DNA of 64,000 bases from Streptomyces albicerus (GTDB lineage: Bacteria; Actinomycetota; Actinomycetes; Streptomycetales; Streptomycetaceae), in contig NZ_VWMY01000032.1 in NCBI RefSeq assembly GCF_008905045.1, positions 1 through 64,000 of the forward strand, given 5' to 3'. Shown here piece after piece: positions 41,974 to 51,058 of this stretch. The position numbers and the translations under genes are program-made. The notes beneath the pieces are model-generated. The model had not been told where the DNA came from. It worked only from the letters and a program-made list of their open reading frames with translations, and did not search any database. The number at the start of each line of letters is the position of its first letter. Position 1 is the stretch's first letter.

Positions 41974-44439
41974 GTGGACTGGGCCGGCAAGCAGGATGTC
42001 CGCACTGCCGCGCTTGTGGTGGGCCCGGACGGCGTGGTGAGCGGCTGGAGCGAGAACGGGCGGCTACTGCTGGGCTGGACGGCGGAGGACGCCGTCGGGC
42101 GCCCCGTGACCGACCTGCTGGCCGCTCCCCCACCATCCGGCTTCCCCGAGAGCTACGGCAGCGGCCCCGACCACACGCGGCTCGTCCCCCTGCGCCACCG
42201 GGACGGTTCCACGGTGGACGCTTTGGTGTCGGCTCACCCGCTGTTCGGCGCCAACGGCCGGGCGCTGGGCCATGCGGTGACCGTCCACCGCTGGGAACGC
42301 CGCCCGGTGATCGCCGACCTGGCCTTCGAACAGTGCCCCTTCGCTCTGGGCGTCTACGACCCTGAGCTGCGGTTTCTGTGGATCAACGCCTCCTCGGGCC
42401 GGGTGATAGCGCACTCCGAGGAGCAAGTGCTCGGTAAGAAGTACCGCGAGCTGTTTCCGGAATTCGACCGCGAGCTGTTTCCCGAAAGGGACGACAAGCC
42501 CTACACCGACCAGCTCGCCGAGGTGGCGAGGACGGGCGAGCCCGCGCGTCTCATCACGGTCTTCCGCCCGCTCGGCAGCGACTACGCCAACGCCTGGGCG
42601 ACCAGCATGTGGCCCGTGCGGGATGCCGAGGGCAGGGTCCGCGCCGTCGCCAACTGGGGATTCGACATGAGCGCCGAGTACTGGGCCCGGCAGCGCCTGC
42701 TCATCCTCAACGAGGCCAGCGGCGGCATCGGCCGGACGCTCGACGTGCTCGGCACCGCCCAGGAACTGGCCACGACCCCGGTGCCGGGATTCGCCGACCT
42801 CGTCACCGTCGATCTCTTCGACGAGGTGCTGCACGGAGAGGAACCGCCCCTTTCCCCCGCCTCCGCCTCCGGCGAAGCCATCACGCTCAGCCGCGCCGCC
42901 CGACACAGCGCGAAGTGTGACACCGACCGGGCTCCCGGGCACCCGATGCCGGTCAGTCACACTCCCGGTTCCGTCGCCGCCCGCTGCATGGCCACCGGCA
43001 GGTCCACGGTTGAACTCGCCGCCGAACCCGGCCAGGGCGGCGAATGGGCCTTCGGGCCCGGGCTCGCCGCCGACCCGGCCCACTGGCCGCCGGGCAACCC
43101 GTTGGTCGACGAATCCATCGCCGCGGACGGGCTGACCGGCCGGATCACCGTGCCACTCCGGGCCCGCGGCGCGCTGCTCGGCGTCGTCACCTTCTCCCGC
43201 AGCGACCGGCCCGAGGCCTTCACCGCCGACGACCTGATCCTCGCCGAGGAGCTGACGGCCAAGGCAGCCGTCGCCATCGACAACGCCCGCCGGTACTCGC
43301 GCGAGCGCACGACCGCGCTGACCCTGCAACGCAGTCTGCTGTTGCAACGGCTGCCAAGCCAGGAGACGCTCGAGGTGGCATCCCGCTACCTGCCCGCCGG
43401 AACCGGCGCGGAAGTGGGTGGTGACTGGTTCGACGTCATTCCGCTCTCCGGTGCCCGGGTCGCCCTGGTCGTCGGCGATGTAGTCGGTCACGGCCTGCAC
43501 GCCTCGGCCAGCATGGGCCGGTTGCGTATGGCGGTCCGCACGCTCGCCGACGTGGACCTGCCGCCGGACGAGTTGCTGACCCACCTGGACGACCCGGTCA
43601 TCCACCTCGCCAGCGACCTCCAGCCCGCCGGCCGCTTCCAGCCGACCGGCGAGTTCGGGGCCACCTGCCTGTACACCGTCTACGACCCGGTCTCCCGCCG
43701 CTTCACACTGGCGAGCGCAGGTCATCCGCTGCCGCTGATCATCTCCCCGGACGGCACCACGTCCCCGGCACCCGCACAGCCTGGACCACCGCTCGGCATC
43801 GGTGGGCTGCCTTTCGAGGCCATCGAAGTCGAACTGCCCGAGGGCAGCCTGCTAGCCCTCTACACCGACGGACTGGTGGAGAGCCGCGAGCGCGACGTCG
43901 ACCAGCGGATCGCCGAACTGCTGCGGGCCTTGAACCATTCGGCCAGCTCACTGGAGGGCCTCTGCGACACGGTGATGGACGCCATGCTTCCCGAACGCCG
44001 TACCGACGACGCCGCCCTGCTGCTCGCTCGCACCCACGCGCTGGATCCCCAGCATGTCGCCGACTGGGACGTCGTACCCGACCCCGCGCAGGTGCCGCGC
44101 GCCAGGAAGTTCGCCATCGAACAGCTGGAGGCCTGGGACCTGGAGGAGGCGTCGTTCGTCACCGAACTGGTTGTCAGCGAGCTGGTCACCAACGCCATCA
44201 GATACGGCGAGCCCCCGATCAGGCTGCGGCTGATTCACGACACCTCCCTGATCTGCGAGGTCTCCGACGCCAGCAACACCTCACCGCACCTACGCCGGGC
44301 GCGCGCCTTCGACGAGGGTGGCCGGGGCCTGCTGCTCGTCGCCCAGCTCACCCAGGGGTGGGGCACCCGGCACACCACCGACGGCAAGACGATCTGGTGC
44401 GCGCAGACCCTCACCGAGCCCGAGCCCGACCCGCGATGA
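41974..44439 (+). CDS. PAS-GAF-SpoIIE phosphatase with anti-sigma ATPase domain
   Basis: The product is 821 residues from the GTG at 41974, preceded by GGAGG at 8 bases. Order of domains: PAS (about 10-90: VVGPDGVVSGWSENGRLLLG), second PAS (about 105-235: PFALGVYDPELRFLWINASS), GAF (about 240-445), SpoIIE PP2C phosphatase (about 460-680: AEVGGDWFDVIPLSGARVAL, VGDVVGHGLHASASMG) and a HATPase_c domain (about 695-815: FVTELVVSELVTNAIRYG, GGRGLLLVAQ). Such proteins tune sigma-factor or stress signalling by dephosphorylating anti-anti-sigma factors and binding partners. No membrane segment is seen, so a cytoplasmic signal is likely. Confidence 0.93.
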   Translation: MDWAGKQDVRTAALVVGPDGVVSGWSENGRLLLGWTAEDAVGRPVTDLLAAPPPSGFPESYGSGPDHTRLVPLRHRDGSTVDALVSAHPLFGANGRALGHAVTVHRWERRPVIADLAFEQCPFALGVYDPELRFLWINASSGRVIAHSEEQVLGKKYRELFPEFDRELFPERDDKPYTDQLAEVARTGEPARLITVFRPLGSDYANAWATSMWPVRDAEGRVRAVANWGFDMSAEYWARQRLLILNEASGGIGRTLDVLGTAQELATTPVPGFADLVTVDLFDEVLHGEEPPLSPASASGEAITLSRAARHSAKCDTDRAPGHPMPVSHTPGSVAARCMATGRSTVELAAEPGQGGEWAFGPGLAADPAHWPPGNPLVDESIAADGLTGRITVPLRARGALLGVVTFSRSDRPEAFTADDLILAEELTAKAAVAIDNARRYSRERTTALTLQRSLLLQRLPSQETLEVASRYLPAGTGAEVGGDWFDVIPLSGARVALVVGDVVGHGLHASASMGRLRMAVRTLADVDLPPDELLTHLDDPVIHLASDLQPAGRFQPTGEFGATCLYTVYDPVSRRFTLASAGHPLPLIISPDGTTSPAPAQPGPPLGIGGLPFEAIEVELPEGSLLALYTDGLVESRERDVDQRIAELLRALNHSASSLEGLCDTVMDAMLPERRTDDAALLLARTHALDPQHVADWDVVPDPAQVPRARKFAIEQLEAWDLEEASFVTELVVSELVTNAIRYGEPPIRLRLIHDTSLICEVSDASNTSPHLRRARAFDEGGRGLLLVAQLTQGWGTRHTTDGKTIWCAQTLTEPEPDPR

Positions 44440-44671
44440 AATCCGAGCCCGGCGGGCCCTCGAGCGCGAGCGGTTGCCTGCCCGCGTACCGGTCATGCGC
44501 TGTGCGCACCGCGCACACGCGCTCCAGACGCGTGCGAGCGGGTACGTCACATCGAGGTGATGATCAGCCGACGGTCCCGCCGAGGCCCAGCCGCCCGCCG
44601 CAGCGCAGCCAGGACGGCGATCCCGTTTACCCCACGAGGGCACGAATGCTCCTTCGCCCACGCCCAGTTGC

Positions 44672-44925
44672 TTACGCACAGCGGCCGCCTACGCGGGGGC
44701 GGCAGGCTCCCGCTGCGGCGGCAGCGCGCCGCACTTCGTCGGCCGTGTGCGCCCCCACGAGCGGCGTGAGACCCAACCCTTTGCACAACCCCATCAAGTC
44801 CGTGAGCCGGCCACGTACTGGGCCGCGAGGGACGCAGGGGCGGGGATGTCCGCCAGCGCGCCTTGCTGGGGCTCTTTCGCTTCACCTCGGCGATGATGGA
44901 CACCCCAGGCGCGCGGCATGATCGG
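44672..44925 (-). pseudogene. trpC: trpC relic (indole-3-glycerol phosphate synthase)
   Basis: Three minus-strand frames carry pieces of TrpC. APGVSIIAEVKRKSPSKA is the N-terminal catalytic strand with the active-site Lys; after a frameshift GALADIPAPASLAAQYVAG follows; then after a large internal deletion LMGLCKGLGLTPLVGAHTAD and EVRRAAAAAG. The barrel core between these and the C-terminus is missing, so it cannot work. A relic of a biosynthetic gene here suggests a duplicated tryptophan gene from a lost secondary-metabolite locus. The rest of 44440-44971 holds no intact gene. Confidence 0.7.
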
Positions 44926-44971
44926 GACCAATCGAGTCGTCGGTTGATTTCTTGAGGGGCAGAGGGCGCGT

Positions 44972-45729
44972 ATGGACATTCGGCAGCTGGAGTACTTCCT
45001 CGCGATTGTTGATCGTGGGGGGGGTTCAACCGTGCGGCCTCGGCTCTGTACGTGTCGCAGCCGTCGCTGTCGCAGGCCGTGCAAGCACTGGAGCGTGATC
45101 TCGGCTCCGAGCTGTTCCATCGCATCGGGCGTAGGGCAGTCCTGACGGAGGCCGGAAGTGCCCTGATCGAGCCTGCCCGGGAGGCCGTGCGGAGTCTGGA
45201 GACGGCGCGGGCGAGTGTCGCCGCGGTGCATGAGCTGCGTGAGGGGCGCCTGGATGTGGCGTCGATGCCGTCGCAGGCGGTGGAGCCGCTGACGACCTTG
45301 GTCTCCGACAAGGAGGTCGTCTCACATGCGCTGGGGCGACAGCGTTTTGTGCTGGTGGCGCCGGCCGACGGCCCGTTCGCTGATCGGACGGCGGTGGAGT
45401 GCCGGGAGCTTGCGGGACAGCGGCTGATCGTCGGGCAGCCGGGTACCGGAATGCGTGCCAACGTCGACGCGCTGCGGGAACAGGGCATCGAGTTCACCGT
45501 CGCCGCCGAGACCGAGCACCGCGTGTCGCTCATGCCCCTGGTACTGGCCGGGGTCGGGCTCGCGGTGGTCACGGATTCCTGGCGGGACGTCGCCCGGCGA
45601 CTGGGCGCCCGCGTCCTGGACATCGAGCCGGAGACCACCTTGGACATCGCCCTCGTCAGCCGCCGCGGCAGCCTGTCACCCGCAGCCGCCGCGTTCGTCA
45701 CGGCCGCCACCTCGGCCGCCGACAGCTGA
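44972..45729 (+). pseudogene. LysR-family regulator with a frameshift at a G8 run
   Basis: The start MDIRQLEYFLAIVDRGG is joined, after eight consecutive G at 45017-45024, to FNRAASALYVSQPSLSQAVQ in another frame; six or nine G would restore one frame. Downstream the effector domain is intact: ARASVAAVHELREGRLDVAS, SALGRQRF-like LGRQRFVLVAP, and VSLMPLVLAGVGLAVVTDSW. It is followed by a dehydrogenase gene, as LysR regulators of malate or tartrate metabolism often are. A sequencing error at the G run is possible; otherwise the regulator is dead or phase-variable. Confidence 0.75.
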
Positions 45730-45801
45730 TAGGCACCGCTTATAAGGGAATCCGCTTTGCGTCTTGGACGCTCCACGGACCGCCTTGCTGCAATTGACGG
45801 C

Positions 45802-46861
45802 ATGACGACGAACCACCGCATTGGCCTGATCCCCGGCGACGGCATCGGCGCCGAGGTACTGCCCCAGCACAGCAGGTGCTCGATGTTCTCGGCCGCCGCC
45901 ACGGCTTCAGCCTGTCCTACACGTCGTACAACGACTGGTCGTGCGAGCGGTACCTGCGGGAGGGCGCCATGATGCCCGCCGACGGGATCGACCAGCTGCG
46001 CGACAAGGACGCGATCCTGCTGGGCGCGGTGGGATACCCGGGGTGCCCGACCATGTCTCGCTGTGGGGGCTGCTGATCCCGATCCGGCGCAGCTTCCGCC
46101 AGTACGTCAACCTCCGCCCCATCCGTGTCTTCGAAGGCATCGACAGTCCGGTGCGCGGCGCACGGCCGGGCGAGGTCGATTTCGTCGTCGTGCGCGAGAA
46201 CATGGAAGGCGAGTACAGCGAGGTCGGCGGCCGGCTCAACAGGGGCTTCCCGGACGAGATCGCCGTGCAGGAGGCCGTCTTCACCCGGGCCGGCGTCACA
46301 CGCGTGCTGGACTACGCCTTCACGCTCGCCTCCCAGCGCGGCGGCCGCCTGACCTCCGCGACCAAGTCGAACGGCATCGTGCACACCATGCCGTTCTGGG
46401 ACCAGCTCGTCACCGAGCGGGCCGCCTCGTTCCCGCAGGTCGCCTGGGACCAGGAGCACATCGACGCGCTCGCGGCCAAGTTCGTCCTCGAACCAGCCCG
46501 CTTCGACGTCGTCGTCGCCTCCAACCTCTTCGGCGACATACTCAGCGACCTCGCGGCCGCGGTCGCCGGATCCATCGGCATCGCCCCGGCGGCCAACCTC
46601 AACCCCGAGCGGGACTTCCCCTCGATGTTCGAGCCGGTGCACGGCTCCGCGCCCGACATCGCGGGCCAGGGCACCGCCAACCCGCTGGGCGCGATCTGGT
46701 CCGCGGCCATGATGCTCGACCACCTCGGCCATCCCGCCGCGGCCAGGGACATCACGGACGCGATCGCCTCGGTCCTGGCCAAGACCGATATCCGCACCCG
46801 TGACCTGGGCGGAACCGCGACCACCGCCGAGTTCACCGACAAGCTGATCGAACTTCTCTGA
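45802..46861 (+). pseudogene. Tartrate / isopropylmalate-type dehydrogenase with two frameshifts
   Basis: One beta-decarboxylating dehydrogenase is split over three frames: HRIGLIPGDGIGAEVLP, then after a shift near 45864 VLDVLGRRHGFSLSYTSYND and GAMMPADGIDQLRDKDAILL, then after a second shift near 46040 DHVSLWGLLIPIRRSFRQYV onwards to the normal end. The metal and substrate residues are kept (VVRENMEGEYSEVGGR, FDVVVASNLFGDILSDLAAA, PVHGSAPDIAGQGTANPLG). Length and motifs fit tartrate dehydrogenase or D-malate dehydrogenase. Both shifts fall in C or G runs. Either the locus is decaying or the runs are miscalled. Confidence 0.8.
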
Positions 46862-47202
46862 GCCATCTCCCGCTCGGTGGGCGGCAGCGACGACGCCGCC
46901 CACCGCTCACCGGGCACTCCCGCGCGACCTCTCCCCTTTCCCGAGCCGCTCCCCCCACCGGCCCTCCCTCGTGGCGAGGACCGTTCCGCGCCCCGGTTGC
47001 GCCCCGTTTTCTCCGTCGCCGGTGCGGGAGTTCAGCCACGGGCGGATGCTAAGTGCCTGGGTCAGAACCTTCGATAGTTCTACCTCGCGTGCCGGAGCAC
47101 TGCCCGCTTCCGTTGGAGTGAAAAACTCGATGAACCGCTGCCCTCCACGCCTCAACGCGTCATGGTTCCTCTGAGGCAATCAGGGGCGAAGGGAACAGAG
47201 TT
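46862..47202. other. Intergenic, no clear gene
   Basis: A minus-strand frame beginning at a TTG (47179) reads GGQRFIEFFTPTEAGSAPAR, EVELSKVLTQALSIRPW before turning low in quality. It looks faintly protein-like, but the start is poor. Nothing else is visible. Confidence 0.3.
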
Positions 47203-47655
47203 GTGCATGTGAGGCGTATCGGAACAATCCTGAGCGCTGCCGCGCTCACCATGCTGGCTATTCCGACGAACGCTCACGCCGCGGCAGTCGCCTGCGGCGG
47301 CGGTGTGTCGACCGGCCGGGTGGCTGTCAACGGCTGCATCAGCGCCGAACGCGGAAAGGAAGGCCGAATCTACACTCGGGAGATCACGGCGTACGTCAAG
47401 GCGCGCAACACGGGGCCGAGGGCGGTGAACGTCTCCTACGAGGCGTTCTTTCGTGTCGTCAATGGTGGTCACTGGGTGAAGTTGGGCAGCGGTCGCACCT
47501 ATGTCCCGGCAGGTGGGACCGTCGAGCCCACCGAGGTGGGAAGCTCGACCCGGGTGTGCGGGCCCCTGAAGGTCGAGATTCGTGTACACGCCCGTGCCGA
47601 CGGGGCCGCCTGGAGCGGGTGGTCTACCGCCGGCACGGCGCAGTGCCAAACCTGA
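47203..47655 (+). CDS. Small secreted beta-rich protein
   Basis: The product is 150 residues with a GTG start; a second GTG two codons on is also possible. A Sec signal (RIGTILSAAALTMLAIPTNA, cleavage after HAA) is followed by a mature domain of about 120 residues with four Cys (ACGGG, NGCIS, RVCGP, AQCQT), probably two disulfides. Strands such as VNVSYEAFFRVVNGGHWVKL and GPLKVEIRVHARADG suggest an Ig-like sandwich. Function is unknown. It resembles other small exported Streptomyces proteins with no assigned role. Confidence 0.75.
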   Translation: MHVRRIGTILSAAALTMLAIPTNAHAAAVACGGGVSTGRVAVNGCISAERGKEGRIYTREITAYVKARNTGPRAVNVSYEAFFRVVNGGHWVKLGSGRTYVPAGGTVEPTEVGSSTRVCGPLKVEIRVHARADGAAWSGWSTAGTAQCQT

Positions 47656-47793
47656 GCGGCCAAACTGCGACCGCTCCACTGCGTACGGCAACTCCTCGGT
47701 GACGGAGAAGTCCTCACGCAGCCGCAGCGCACCGATCTGCACGATCTCACGAAGCTGCCCCGGTGCCGCCCAGTCCCGCTGCGCCCCCGCCAT
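47656..47793 (-). pseudogene. N-terminal fragment of an unidentified protein
   Basis: A minus-strand start at 47793 gives MAGAQRDWAAPGQLREIVQI, GALRLREDFSVTEELPYAVE, RSQ and then runs on opposite the secreted protein gene, where it loses coding character. It appears to be the first 46 residues of a truncated gene. I do not recognise it. Confidence 0.35.
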
Positions 47794-47891
47794 TACGTGA
47801 ACTCAAGGTCGAACACGACGAACGTACGCAAGGCGTCTCCCTCTGGCCACGGTCGCCGCACGGCCACTCCGCGTGACGGCCGACGTGCCCG

Positions 47892-49529
47892 TCATGCGCC
47901 GGGAACAGCTGCTTCTCCTGCGTCCAGGACCAGCACCGCGACGTGCAGGGACGTGCGCTGCAGACCTGATTCCAGGTCGCAGCCGAGGAGCCGTTCGATG
48001 GTGTGGAGGCGCTGGTAGTACGCCTGCCGGGACATGCCGGCGCGTTTCGCCGCGTCCGACTTGTTCCCGGCCGCCGCCAGATAGGCGCGCAGTGCCGAGA
48101 GCAGATCGCCGCTGTTGCGGTCGTCGTGCTCGATGAGGCGGGTCAGTTGCCGTTCCGCGTACCGCTGCAGACGGGTGTCCTCCCGCAGGACGCCCAGCAA
48201 CTCCGGCAGCCGGACGTCGGCGGGGACGTAGAACCACCGCTCCGGGGAAGCCGGTGTGATGGCCTCGGCCGTCTGCTCCGCCTCCTGCCACGACCGGGCG
48301 ATCCCGGCAAGGTCGGTCACCCCGGGGCCGACGGCGACGACGGCCTCCGGTCCGAGCTCCTCCCGGGTCAGACGGCCGATCCGCTCGGCGACCGGCTGCC
48401 AGGCGCTCGCCTGTGCCAGTGCCAGAAGTACGCCGATCCGGCCCGGGGCCGTCTCGCCGACCAGGGCGCGGACGCCGGTCTGCGCCAGCGCCTTCGCGAT
48501 CCGTTCGTCGAGGTGCTCACTCTCGGTGCCGGTGTGCGTGTGGCGGATGACCAAGGCGAAGAGCCGGTGCCCGAAGGCCGGGAGCCCCAGCGCCTCGGCG
48601 CGGGCGCGCGCGTCCGCAGGAGAGCGGAAACGCCGTTCGTACAGGTCCCGCAGTACGGAGCGGTGGGCCCGGCGCTCCCACCAGGCCGGCCCGGCCAGGC
48701 GCGCCATGGTCAGCGCGACCGCCGCATGCTCCAGCACCAGGACGTGTTCCGGGTCGGGCTCGGCGTTCAGCCGGCCCTCCAGCAGGACCAGCCGCCCCCA
48801 CAGCCCGTGGTGGTCCTGCACCGGCGCGATCAGCCACCCCTCCGGGCCGCTCGGCGTGATCCTCTCCGGCGTCGGGGCGGCCCGCGAACGCCGCGACCAG
48901 GCCGACACCACCGGCTCGTACGGCCGGCCGAGCAGCTCGCACATCAGGACCCGGTGGGTGAGATCCTCCAGCACCACGGGGGCTCCGGTGAGCTCTGCGG
49001 TGGTGCGCACCAGTTCCTCGGGGTCCGCGCCCCGCAGGGTCAGGGCGGTGAAGATGTCCTGGATCTCCCTCCCGCGACGCAGCAGGGCCCCCTGGGCGTC
49101 AAGGATGAGCGCGTGCACCGTCTGCGTGACGTCGATGAACCGGACGCCACGGGCCAGCTCGACCAGCGGCACTTCACGGGCACGGCACGCCGCCACCAGC
49201 TCTTCGGGCACCTTCCGGTACCGGTAACCGAGCTCCACGATCAGACCGGCCGCGCCGACGTCGGCGAGCTGGTCGACGTAGCCACGCAGCTCGGAGGCGT
49301 CCTCGGGATACGGCATGCCGGTCGTCAGCACCAGCTCGCCGCCCTCCAGGAAATCGGCGGGGTTGAGCAGTTCGGTGACATGCACCCAGCGCACCGCGCT
49401 GTCCAGTTGTGACTCACCGGCCAGTACGCGCGGCATCCCTTCGGCGAGCACGGGCAGCCGCAGTACCTCCGTGATGGTGGGGAAGTGCCCGGTTGCGGGG
49501 CGTCTGGGCGGCATAGGGGGTGCTTTCAT
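47892..49529 (-). CDS. PucR-family transcriptional regulator
   Basis: The product is 545 residues. The N-terminal PucR sensor domain spans about 18-135 (TITEVLRLPVLAEGMPRVLA, VRWVHVTELLNPADFLEGGE, LVLTTGMPYP, AAGLIVELGYRYRKVPEELV). A central GGDEF-like region follows (RRFRSPADARARAEALGLPA, VAVGPGVTDLAGIARSWQEA). The C-terminal helix-turn-helix is LLSALRAYLAAAGNKSDAAK, RAGMSRQAYYQRLHTIERLL. PucR proteins control purine and amine catabolic genes in response to substrate. It is divergent from the amine operon, with a 265-base gap that holds inverted repeats, and is very likely its regulator. Confidence 0.94.
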   Translation of the reverse strand: MKAPPMPPRRPATGHFPTITEVLRLPVLAEGMPRVLAGESQLDSAVRWVHVTELLNPADFLEGGELVLTTGMPYPEDASELRGYVDQLADVGAAGLIVELGYRYRKVPEELVAACRAREVPLVELARGVRFIDVTQTVHALILDAQGALLRRGREIQDIFTALTLRGADPEELVRTTAELTGAPVVLEDLTHRVLMCELLGRPYEPVVSAWSRRSRAAPTPERITPSGPEGWLIAPVQDHHGLWGRLVLLEGRLNAEPDPEHVLVLEHAAVALTMARLAGPAWWERRAHRSVLRDLYERRFRSPADARARAEALGLPAFGHRLFALVIRHTHTGTESEHLDERIAKALAQTGVRALVGETAPGRIGVLLALAQASAWQPVAERIGRLTREELGPEAVVAVGPGVTDLAGIARSWQEAEQTAEAITPASPERWFYVPADVRLPELLGVLREDTRLQRYAERQLTRLIEHDDRNSGDLLSALRAYLAAAGNKSDAAKRAGMSRQAYYQRLHTIERLLGCDLESGLQRTSLHVAVLVLDAGEAAVPGA

Positions 49530-49553
49530 GCGAGGGGATCGGGCTCACCCTCG

Positions 49554-49589
49554 CACCGGCCACTCACCGTGACAAGAGGGTGGCCGGTG
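49554..49589. promoter_or_regulatory. Hairpin and palindrome in the pucR-oxidase gap
   Basis: CACCGGCCAC (49554) and its exact complement GTGGCCGGTG (49580) form a 10-bp stem with a 16-base loop followed by TTTT, a terminator-like structure reading towards the oxidase. Further on, ACCTGCAGGT (49663-49672) is a perfect palindrome overlapping a TTGACC box. Either may be a PucR site or a leader element. Confidence 0.45.
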
Positions 49590-49794
49590 TTTTGTGCAGC
49601 CCGGCCGTCCGCAGTGACAGACCGTCTCGAGAAGGCCCCAAGGTGGAACACAGTGTGGGTTGACCTGCAGGTTCCCCCGGGCCGAAAGTGAACGCCATCC
49701 CCAGCGGGACCCGAACCGCAAGGATCCGCACGGTGTCCGCACCGTGCTGAGACCCGACTGCCATCCAGACCACACCATCGAAAGGAGCGACCTC

Positions 49795-50949
49795 ATGCGC
49801 ATCCCGAAGCGCGTCGCCGTGATCGGTGCCGGCAGCATGGGCAGCCAGGCCATGTGGCGACTGGCCGCCCGTGGAGCCGAGGTCATTGGCTACGACCGGT
49901 ACGCGCCGGGTCACGACCGCGGCGCCGCCGGGGGCGAGACCCGCATCTTCCGAGCCGCCCACCTCGGCGAACCCGGCTACATTCCGCTGCTGCGGCTCGC
50001 CGACCGGATGTGGGACCGCCTCCAGGGCGAGACCGGATTCTCGCTGCGACGCCGCAGCGGATGCCTGGTGATGGGCGAAACCGCGTCGCCCTCCATGAGC
50101 CTCCTGCTCGCCGCCAGCTCCACCCACCGGCTGGATCACGAGGTACTGGACCGGGAGGAACTCGCCCGCCGCTACCCGCAGCACCGCCTCCCGGACGGGC
50201 ACACCGCCGTCCTCGACCGGAGGGGCGCCGTCATCAGGCCCGAGGCGACGGTCCAGGCCGCCGCCGCCCGTGCCGAGCAGCTGGGCGCCCGGCTGCACCG
50301 CTACACCCCGGTGCGGGAGATCGCGCCCGCGGCAGGCGGCGGGGTGCACATCGTCACCGACCAGGGCACGGATCACGTGGACACCGCGGTGGTGACCGTG
50401 GGCCCCTGGATCAACACCCTGCTCCCGGACCTGCCGCGGGCGGTCGACGTCCGCCGACTGATCAGCTCCTGGCACATCCCCACCCGCCACGACTGGTTCG
50501 CGGGCGGCGCCCCCGCCTTCGTACGCAGCACACCCCACGACTGCTACGGGCTCCCGTCGCCCGACGGCATGTCGGTCAAGCTGGGCCTCTCCTTCCAGCT
50601 GGGCCACCGCGTCGCGCGCCATCTGCCGGTACCCGATCCCGAACGGCTCGACCGGACGGTCCGCCCGGAGGAACTCGCCACCCTCCGCGAGTTCATCAGC
50701 GAGCTGATGCCCGATCTGAACCCCGACCCCATCAGGATGTCGGCCTACATGGAGGGCTACACCGACTCCGGCAATCCGCTCGTCGGCCGCCTCCCCGGCG
50801 AGGACGACATCATCGTCATGGCCGGCTTCTCCGGCAGCGGCTTCAAACTGTCGCCCGCGATGGGAGAGATCGCCGCCGACCTCGCCCTGAACGGCACCAC
50901 CGACCATCCCGTCGACTTCCTGGCACCGGCCGGAGCCGGCGCCGTCTGA
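49795..50949 (+). CDS. FAD-dependent N-methyl amino acid oxidase-like protein (SolA/MSOX type)
   Basis: The product is 384 residues with AAAGGAG nine bases before the ATG. A Rossmann FAD site (KRVAVIGAGSMGSQAMWRLA) is followed by the MSOX-family body: HDRGAAGGETRIFRAAHLGE, RRSGCLVMG, TAVVTVGPWINTLL and the closing VMAGFSGSGFKLSPAMGEIA. In monomeric sarcosine and N-methyltryptophan oxidases a Cys near residue 315 binds FAD covalently; the equivalent place here is Ser316 (MSAYMEGYTDSGNPLVG), so the flavin is probably non-covalent. It should oxidise a secondary or primary amine to an imine with hydrogen peroxide. It is first gene of the operon. Confidence 0.88.
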   Translation: MRIPKRVAVIGAGSMGSQAMWRLAARGAEVIGYDRYAPGHDRGAAGGETRIFRAAHLGEPGYIPLLRLADRMWDRLQGETGFSLRRRSGCLVMGETASPSMSLLLAASSTHRLDHEVLDREELARRYPQHRLPDGHTAVLDRRGAVIRPEATVQAAAARAEQLGARLHRYTPVREIAPAAGGGVHIVTDQGTDHVDTAVVTVGPWINTLLPDLPRAVDVRRLISSWHIPTRHDWFAGGAPAFVRSTPHDCYGLPSPDGMSVKLGLSFQLGHRVARHLPVPDPERLDRTVRPEELATLREFISELMPDLNPDPIRMSAYMEGYTDSGNPLVGRLPGEDDIIVMAGFSGSGFKLSPAMGEIAADLALNGTTDHPVDFLAPAGAGAV

Positions 50950-51058
50950 CCCGAAGTCACCTCGCCCCCATGGGGACGTCCGTCACAGATGTGCCGGAAA
51001 AGTAGTGACAAATCCTTCATCGCACCCTGTTCCTGCAGTAAAGAATTGGAGCTCTTCC

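Noticed and set aside
49554..49589. Hairpin as the terminator of pucR
   Set aside because: pucR is transcribed away from it; the hairpin lies upstream of pucR and of the oxidase, so it can only be a leader or operator element.
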